A DNA stretch of 9,380 nt from an uncultured Lachnospiraceae bacterium (GTDB lineage: Bacteria; Bacillota_A; Clostridia; Lachnospirales; Lachnospiraceae): NCBI GenBank assembly GCA_910588595.1, contig CAJUQU010000146.1, positions 1 to 9,380 of the forward strand, in the 5' to 3' direction. Of this stretch, positions 4,858-9,380 are shown piece after piece. The notes beneath the pieces are model-generated. The model saw only the letters and a list, made by a program, of their open reading frames with translations. It was not told the origin of the DNA and did not search any database. Numbering within the stretch: the first letter of the stretch is position 1; each line of letters begins with the position of its first letter. A program made the translations under genes and the position numbers.

Positions 4858-6636
4858 ATGGCAACTAATTCATATAAAGAAGACGAAAACCTAAATGAAG
4901 TTAGTAAAATAAAGACGCTGGGCAGACTGTTCTCCTATCTCCTTGCGCACAAAGGTTCGATAGTCGCCGTACTGCTGATCATGGCGTACTGCGTCTGTGT
5001 GAGCCTCATAAATCCTCTGATCATAGAATCCGCCATCGACGATCATATTTCAGTCGGCGATTACACTGGTCTGTACAGACTTGCCGCGATCGCACTGGTG
5101 CTCAATGCGATCCTGATCGTCCTCGTGAAAGCGCGCATGTATATCATGGCGAAAGTGTGCAATAAAGTGCTGGTCACGATCCGGCAGCAGCTGTACACGC
5201 ACATACAGACTCTTGACTTCAAATTCTTTGACAGCCGTCCGACAGGAAAGATCCTGGCGCGTATCATCGGGGATATCAACTCATTAAAGGACGTGCTGTC
5301 AAACAGCGTGACCACCCTGATACCGGATTTTATCACGATCTGCGCGGTGGTATGCATAATGTTTGTCAAGAACGCCCGGCTCGCCGCCGCTGCACTGATC
5401 AGTATTCCCCTCATGTTCGCGGGGGTATGGTTTATACAGGTGCGCTCCCACAAGCGATGGCAGATCTTCCGGAAAAAATCCTCGAACCTCAACGCCTTTG
5501 TGCATGAGGACTTGTCTGGGATCCGGATCATCCAGAGCTTTACTGCCGAGGAAGAGACAAAGGAGACTTTCCGCTCCCTGGTCGACGATCATCAGCACTC
5601 TTTCATGGATGCAGTGCTTTACGCAGACGCTTTCGGCTCCGTTATCGACTTCTGCTGGGGACTCGGTAATGTATCCCTGTGGTTTACAGGCATCATGATC
5701 CTCGGCGTCGACAATACATCTGTGGGAACACTCGTCGCATTCGGCACATACATATCAATGTTCTGGCAGCCGATCATGAACCTGAGCAACTTCTACAACC
5801 AGTTGATCACAAACATCTCCGGCGCAGAGCGCATCTTTGAGATACTCGATACCAGCGCGGAGATCGTTGACGCCGACAACGTGACAAGAATGCCTGCGAT
5901 CGTCGGAGCTGTAGATTTTGAACATGTCGGATTCTCCTACGACGAGGGAACTGAAGTTCTTAGCGACGTGAGCTTCCACATCGATCCCGGCGAGACGATC
6001 GCTCTTGTGGGACCGACCGGTGCCGGAAAAACTACCATTGTAAATCTGATCAGCCGTTTCTACGACGTTCAGAAAGGAGTAGTCAGCATCGACGGACACG
6101 ATATCAAAGGAGTCAGCATCGAAAGTCTGCGGCAGCAGATGGGCATCATGACACAGGACAATTTCCTGTTCACAGGAACAATCCGCGAAAATATTGCGTA
6201 TGGAAAGCTGGATGCGACAGACGAGGAGATCATCGCAGCCGCAAAAGCTGTCCACGCACATGATTTTATCTCAAAGCTTCCCGACGGCTACGACACAAAA
6301 CTCGAAGAGCGCGGCGGCGGTCTGTCAGTCGGACAAAAACAGCTGCTCGCTTTCGCCCGGACGATGGTCAGTATGCCAAAGATCCTGATCCTGGATGAGG
6401 CGACATCGAGTATTGACACCAAAACTGAACTGTTGGTCCAGGACGGCATCGAAGCTCTGCTAAAAGGGCGCACATCTTTTGTTATTGCACACCGCCTGTC
6501 CACGATCCAGAAGGCAGACCGCATCTTTGTCATCGACAACGGCGGCATCGTGGAGCAGGGTAACGCAAGAGAACTGATGGCAAAGAGGGGGGCGTACTAC
6601 AGGCTCTACACCGCACAGCTTCAAGACGTTATATAA
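4858..6636 (+). CDS. Heterodimeric multidrug-type ABC exporter half, consensus-site subunit (BmrD/YheH-like)
   Basis: This 592-residue partner of the preceding gene has a soluble N-terminal arm (1-20), a six-helix transmembrane domain (about 21-325) and a nucleotide-binding domain (about 350-585). Motifs seen are Walker A GPTGAGKT (385-392), Q-loop Q433, Walker B ILILDE (509-514) with the catalytic glutamate E514 present, and H-loop H545. Its signature is LSVGQ (489-493) instead of LSGGQ, which is expected because this signature faces the partner's degenerate site. The reciprocal pattern with D496 of the first subunit is strong evidence that the two form an obligate heterodimer in the cytoplasmic membrane. 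The start at 4858 is chosen because AAGGAGGT lies 7 nt upstream; the frame stays open further upstream to 4666, but only as overlap with the previous gene. The gene ends immediately before the bidirectional terminator. Substrate unknown. Confidence 0.93.
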   Translation: MATNSYKEDENLNEVSKIKTLGRLFSYLLAHKGSIVAVLLIMAYCVCVSLINPLIIESAIDDHISVGDYTGLYRLAAIALVLNAILIVLVKARMYIMAKVCNKVLVTIRQQLYTHIQTLDFKFFDSRPTGKILARIIGDINSLKDVLSNSVTTLIPDFITICAVVCIMFVKNARLAAAALISIPLMFAGVWFIQVRSHKRWQIFRKKSSNLNAFVHEDLSGIRIIQSFTAEEETKETFRSLVDDHQHSFMDAVLYADAFGSVIDFCWGLGNVSLWFTGIMILGVDNTSVGTLVAFGTYISMFWQPIMNLSNFYNQLITNISGAERIFEILDTSAEIVDADNVTRMPAIVGAVDFEHVGFSYDEGTEVLSDVSFHIDPGETIALVGPTGAGKTTIVNLISRFYDVQKGVVSIDGHDIKGVSIESLRQQMGIMTQDNFLFTGTIRENIAYGKLDATDEEIIAAAKAVHAHDFISKLPDGYDTKLEERGGGLSVGQKQLLAFARTMVSMPKILILDEATSSIDTKTELLVQDGIEALLKGRTSFVIAHRLSTIQKADRIFVIDNGGIVEQGNARELMAKRGAYYRLYTAQLQDVI

Positions 6637-6667
6637 AAATAAGCAGGCAATGCCTGCTTATTTTTTT
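6635..6667. terminator. Bidirectional intrinsic terminator between convergent operons
   Basis: AAATAAGCAGGC and GCCTGCTTATTT form a perfect 12-bp or longer stem around a 3-nt loop (6649-6651). A T-run (6661-6667) follows on the plus strand and TTATTTTTATAT follows on the minus strand. It lies directly after the exporter stop codon and just past the serine hydrolase stop codon, so it can serve both transcripts. Confidence 0.92.
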
Positions 6668-6669
6668 CG

Positions 6670-7854
6670 TTATATGATTGCCGTTGCCAGCACGTTCCTT
6701 AGTTTTCTTGTGAGCGTAAACGTACCTGCATCCCGCAGCTGTACCATCATCAGAAACGTTGTATCGATATCAGGCATGTTCGCAAAGTAGGGACCCAGCC
6801 ATCCGTCCCAGCCATACTCTCCCTGTGAACCGTTGATCACTGCCAGCGACGGTTCTGTCATCACACGCATCAGATTGCTGTAACTGTATCCTGCAAGACT
6901 CTCCCATCCTGCCATCATGGACTGCTGGTGCGGATACAGGCGGCACCCTGTCATGTATGCTACCGTCGACGGAGCCAGATATTCCCTGCCCTGATACGTT
7001 CCGTTATTCATGAGCATCTGGGCAAAATGTCCGTAGTCAACGATCGTGGATACCAGCCCCGCACCGCCAGACTCAAACCGGATATCCGTGTCCATATGAT
7101 TACAGATCCCCAGATGATTTCCGTGATACTCTGCAAGCCCGTCTGCTGTCGCCTCATACACTTTTGTCAGCCTGTCCCTCTTTGGCGCGTCAAGACCAAA
7201 TCCGGTGTCCTTCATACACAACGGTTCAAAAAACTCTCTATTTAGAAATTCTCCGAAACGGGCACCCGATGCCGCCTCCACAACCGCGCCAAGAATATCA
7301 GCGCTCGTCCCATACCGCCAGCTCTCTCCCGGCTGAAAGGCAAGCCGCCCCTGTCCCAGCTTCCTCGCCGCTTCCATGGTCGTCATCGGGTTGTCAGAAT
7401 ACAGTCTCTGGTCAAGCTCATCATAGACAAGCGCCGCATCACGGCTTGCAGGATCCGGATCGCAATTGTAGGCAAGTCCCGATGTCATGGACAGACAATC
7501 CTTTACCGTCACCTGCCTGTTCACTGCCACATCCCCCTCTGGCGCCGCCACTTTCATATCCGCAAAGGTCGGTATATACTTGGACACAGGATCAAGCAGA
7601 TCAACGATACCGCGTTCCATCAGAAGCATCACTGCAGCCGATGTGACCGGCTTCGTCATGGAATACAGCCGAAAAATACTATCCCTCGCGATCTTCCTGC
7701 GATTTGCAATGTCACCATACCCCGACTCTGCATAGTACACTTCCTGTCCCCTGTGCAGAACACAGAGATTCCCACCTGCGATCTGACCTGCCTGAACACT
7801 TTCCTCAAGCACTTTTCCCAAACCGGTCAACCTTTTGTAATCAATCATACTCAT
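6670..7854 (-). CDS. Serine hydrolase, beta-lactamase/family VIII esterase type (PF00144)
   Basis: This is a 394-residue protein of the class C beta-lactamase/penicillin-binding fold. Motif 1 is SMTK (65-68, nucleophile S65 and K68) in FRLYSMTKPVTSA, the form common in family VIII carboxylesterases. The Tyr motif is Y181 in ESWRYGTSADILGAVVE, with GTS replacing the xN of true class C enzymes. ESGGAGLVST (261-270) is the usual family segment, and YGWDGWLGPYF (347-357) stands where the third motif (KTG or WGG) is expected. There is no signal peptide, so it is probably cytoplasmic. That and the absence of KTG argue for an esterase or peptidase-like hydrolase over a secreted beta-lactamase. The start at 7854 has AAGGA 7 nt upstream; a second ATG two codons later is possible. 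A longer frame to 7941 lacks support. It is probably transcribed with thiN and the CmpB-like gene. Substrate unknown. Confidence 0.88.
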   Translation of the reverse strand: MSMIDYKRLTGLGKVLEESVQAGQIAGGNLCVLHRGQEVYYAESGYGDIANRRKIARDSIFRLYSMTKPVTSAAVMLLMERGIVDLLDPVSKYIPTFADMKVAAPEGDVAVNRQVTVKDCLSMTSGLAYNCDPDPASRDAALVYDELDQRLYSDNPMTTMEAARKLGQGRLAFQPGESWRYGTSADILGAVVEAASGARFGEFLNREFFEPLCMKDTGFGLDAPKRDRLTKVYEATADGLAEYHGNHLGICNHMDTDIRFESGGAGLVSTIVDYGHFAQMLMNNGTYQGREYLAPSTVAYMTGCRLYPHQQSMMAGWESLAGYSYSNLMRVMTEPSLAVINGSQGEYGWDGWLGPYFANMPDIDTTFLMMVQLRDAGTFTLTRKLRNVLATAII

Positions 7855-7925
7855 AATCTCTTCCTTTCCATATATCCGCGCCCTCTGCACACCTTCAAAG
7901 CCAGACGCAGGGTCCACTGCGCCGC

Positions 7926-7938
7926 CGCTTTGAAAGCG
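7926..7938. repeat. Short palindrome in the 100-bp gap before the serine hydrolase
   Basis: CGCTTT-G-AAAGCG is a perfect 6+1+6 palindrome in the gap between the CmpB-like gene and the serine hydrolase. There is no T-run, so it is not a terminator, and no clear promoter was seen in the gap. It may be an mRNA hairpin, an operator or chance. Confidence 0.3.
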
Positions 7939-7954
7939 CACTCACCAAATGTCC

Positions 7955-8815
7955 CTACTGATCTACATCCTGTTCCGCAAATTCAACAAATCTTGAAAAT
8001 GCTTCCTCGTGCATTCTGGACACTGCCCGTGGATTCCGCTGTAACAACGAATTCATACGGCTGTATTCTTTCTTTGACCTGGCGCTATTTACCTTTTGCA
8101 TGAACGCTGCCCTGGATGTCCTGCTGCTCTCCCCCAGCTTATCATACATTTCTTTCCCCGTCTCCAGTGCAGAATTGATCTTTCTCAATCCCGCTTCCGA
8201 TCTTTCTTTCAGCTCACCGCCATAAAATGCAGATGCGACCTCGATATGCTTTTGAAGTCTGCGAAAATCCTCATTGTTCTCCTCAAGGCTCAACAGTACT
8301 TCCTTGAGGTTGATCGCCTCCCGGATGCTCTCCGCCATATCGATCGATATATATACTGTAAGCGCAAATACGATCACCTCCAAAACATTTGTGCTCATGT
8401 GAGAAGCAAAGCGCTCAACCGGCGTATGTCCATACAGCGTGAGGATCACGGAGAACGCTCCCCATGCCAGCGAAGAGGTCACGCAGATATGGCCGTTCAG
8501 GTTCAGACGCTGGCTGCTGTAATCCCAGTACCGAACATGAAACAACCGTTCCATCACCGCCCCCGTGAAGTACTCAAGTATCGTGGCACTCACCATTCCC
8601 ACAACAAACACCAGCCCGGCATTGGTCCGAAACGGCAGTGTAAAGATCAACACAACGATCGCGCCTGAGCCATAGATCGGCAAAAACGGTCCTCTCATAA
8701 AACCCCTGTTAACCCATTTTGCCTTCAGCACAGACACATAGCATGTCTCCCATACCCAGCCTAAGAAACAATAGAAATAGAAAAAGAAAAGCCATGTCGA
8801 AAAAGTGTATATCAT
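7955..8815 (-). CDS. CmpB-family (PF06541) multi-pass membrane protein with coiled-coil tail
   Basis: This 286-residue protein belongs to the family usually annotated putative ABC transporter permease (CmpB, PF06541). It opens with a hydrophobic helix holding the family motif FLGWVWET (17-24), then VNRGFMRGPFLPIYGSGA (35-52), an EYFTG segment (81-85), WDYSSQRLNLNGHICV (97-112) and SLAWG (115-119). These are the conserved NRGF-GP-PIYG, WDYS and N-G-I-C blocks of the family. About five membrane segments lie between residues 5 and 158. The last 120 or so residues are hydrophilic, helical and charged, likely a cytoplasmic coiled coil. The start at 8815 is preferred because GGAGGG lies 6 nt upstream, and its ATG shares a base with the thiN stop (TGATG), implying coupled translation. 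No ATPase partner is encoded nearby, so the transporter label is weakly supported and the true role is unknown. Confidence 0.85.
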   Translation of the reverse strand: MIYTFSTWLFFFYFYCFLGWVWETCYVSVLKAKWVNRGFMRGPFLPIYGSGAIVVLIFTLPFRTNAGLVFVVGMVSATILEYFTGAVMERLFHVRYWDYSSQRLNLNGHICVTSSLAWGAFSVILTLYGHTPVERFASHMSTNVLEVIVFALTVYISIDMAESIREAINLKEVLLSLEENNEDFRRLQKHIEVASAFYGGELKERSEAGLRKINSALETGKEMYDKLGESSRTSRAAFMQKVNSARSKKEYSRMNSLLQRNPRAVSRMHEEAFSRFVEFAEQDVDQ

Positions 8816-9380
8816 CAATATCCCTCCACACAAATCAAAAGCATACCATTTTCTACCGAGATCTCAGCATCTTTTCCAGTAAATTCGTTGCTGACGCCGA
8901 TTGGAAATTCCTGTTTTACTGTAACATGATCCAACAGATACTTCAATCCCTTTTCCGAAACCCCATATGCGTCACCGCCAAATGCAAAGACGGAAACCCG
9001 CTTTCCTTTCCTGGCAAGGTCCGCCTGATAGAATACGCTTTCATTCCTGATCAGCGTCAACGTCACATCGTCCCCGGCAATAATACCTCTCGCGTCCCTA
9101 TTCAGCAGATACAGCAGGCATTGTACATTGGCAAAAGTATGGTCAAGTCTTCCGCCCAGCGCTCCGTATATCTCAAACTGTCGATACCCTGCCGCGAGCC
9201 CCTCCTTGATCGCAGCGAGCATGTCCGTGTCATCCTTTTCAACCGGAAGTCTCTTGATACGGAAATCTGCATGTTGGGAATCTATCGCCTCCTCATTTGC
9301 AAGTGAATCCATATCCCCCAAAACAAGATGCGGCGTCAATCCGATCGCAAGAAAATGGTCCAATCCTCCGTCCGCCGCAA
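8815..9380 (-). CDS. thiN: Thiamine pyrophosphokinase, 5' end beyond the window
   Basis: ThiN transfers pyrophosphate from ATP to thiamine, giving thiamine pyrophosphate in the cytoplasm; in many Bacillota it serves salvage of imported thiamine. The visible part is 187 residues and lacks only about the first 20-25. The frame is open to the window edge and reads AADGGLDHF there, the family's usual A-D-G-G motif, so the TTG at 9363 is not the real start. Other motifs are GDMDS (21-25, substrate/metal binding), KDDTDM (48-53), and YGALGGRLDHTFANV (71-85, the G-x-x-G-G-R-x-D-H signature). The C-terminal half (about 104-187) is the thiamine-binding beta domain, with GVSNEF (161-166). The stop codon overlaps the start of the CmpB-like gene by one base. 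All catalytic motifs that can be seen are intact. Confidence 0.95.
   Translation of the reverse strand, partial: AADGGLDHFLAIGLTPHLVLGDMDSLANEEAIDSQHADFRIKRLPVEKDDTDMLAAIKEGLAAGYRQFEIYGALGGRLDHTFANVQCLLYLLNRDARGIIAGDDVTLTLIRNESVFYQADLARKGKRVSVFAFGGDAYGVSEKGLKYLLDHVTVKQEFPIGVSNEFTGKDAEISVENGMLLICVEGY

Noticed and set aside
7855..7941. 29-residue N-terminal extension of the serine hydrolase
   Set aside because: No ribosome-binding site at 7941. The ATG at 7854 has AAGGA at 7 nt, and the extension lacks signal-peptide character.
9361..9363. TTG as start codon of thiN
   Set aside because: The frame continues upstream to the window edge and encodes the conserved A-D-G-G motif, so the true start lies outside.

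Overview
The window looks like chromosomal DNA of a low-to-medium GC Bacillota, most likely class Clostridia and plausibly Lachnospiraceae. This is inferred from strong AGGAGG-type ribosome-binding sites, the CmpB-like (PF06541) membrane protein, the bacterial PH-domain protein and the heterodimeric ABC exporter. No rRNA, tRNA, transposon, phage gene or CRISPR array was seen. The left edge is not biological: bases 1-48 are the Illumina TruSeq P5 adapter, so this is the end of an assembled contig, and the first gene is cut there.

Left block (49-2629, minus strand). gpmI (phosphoglycerate mutase, complete) is followed after 119 bp by a small PH-domain protein, which overlaps by 11 nt a single-pass membrane protein. 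That last protein is broken by the adapter, and its apparent C-terminal end is translated adapter.

Central divergent region (2630-3095). Back-to-back promoters serve gpmI leftwards and an ABC exporter operon rightwards. The rightward transcript begins with about 280 nt of leader. It holds a tandem 9-bp repeat, a 29-codon ORF with a near-perfect Shine-Dalgarno, a strong intrinsic terminator and several long-range complementary segments, all before the first exporter gene. The layout matches ribosome-mediated attenuation as known for bmrB-bmrCD of Bacillus subtilis, and is the most interesting part of the window.

Exporter genes (3096-6636, plus strand). Two ABC half-transporters, 16 nt apart, form an obvious heterodimer. 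The first lacks the catalytic glutamate (Asp instead) and the second has a non-canonical LSVGQ signature. Together these give one degenerate and one consensus ATP site. The operon ends at a bidirectional terminator.

Right block (6670-9380, minus strand). thiN (thiamine pyrophosphokinase, 5' end beyond the window) overlaps by 1 nt a CmpB-family membrane protein. A serine hydrolase of the beta-lactamase/family VIII esterase type follows after 100 bp. This block converges on the exporter operon at the shared terminator.
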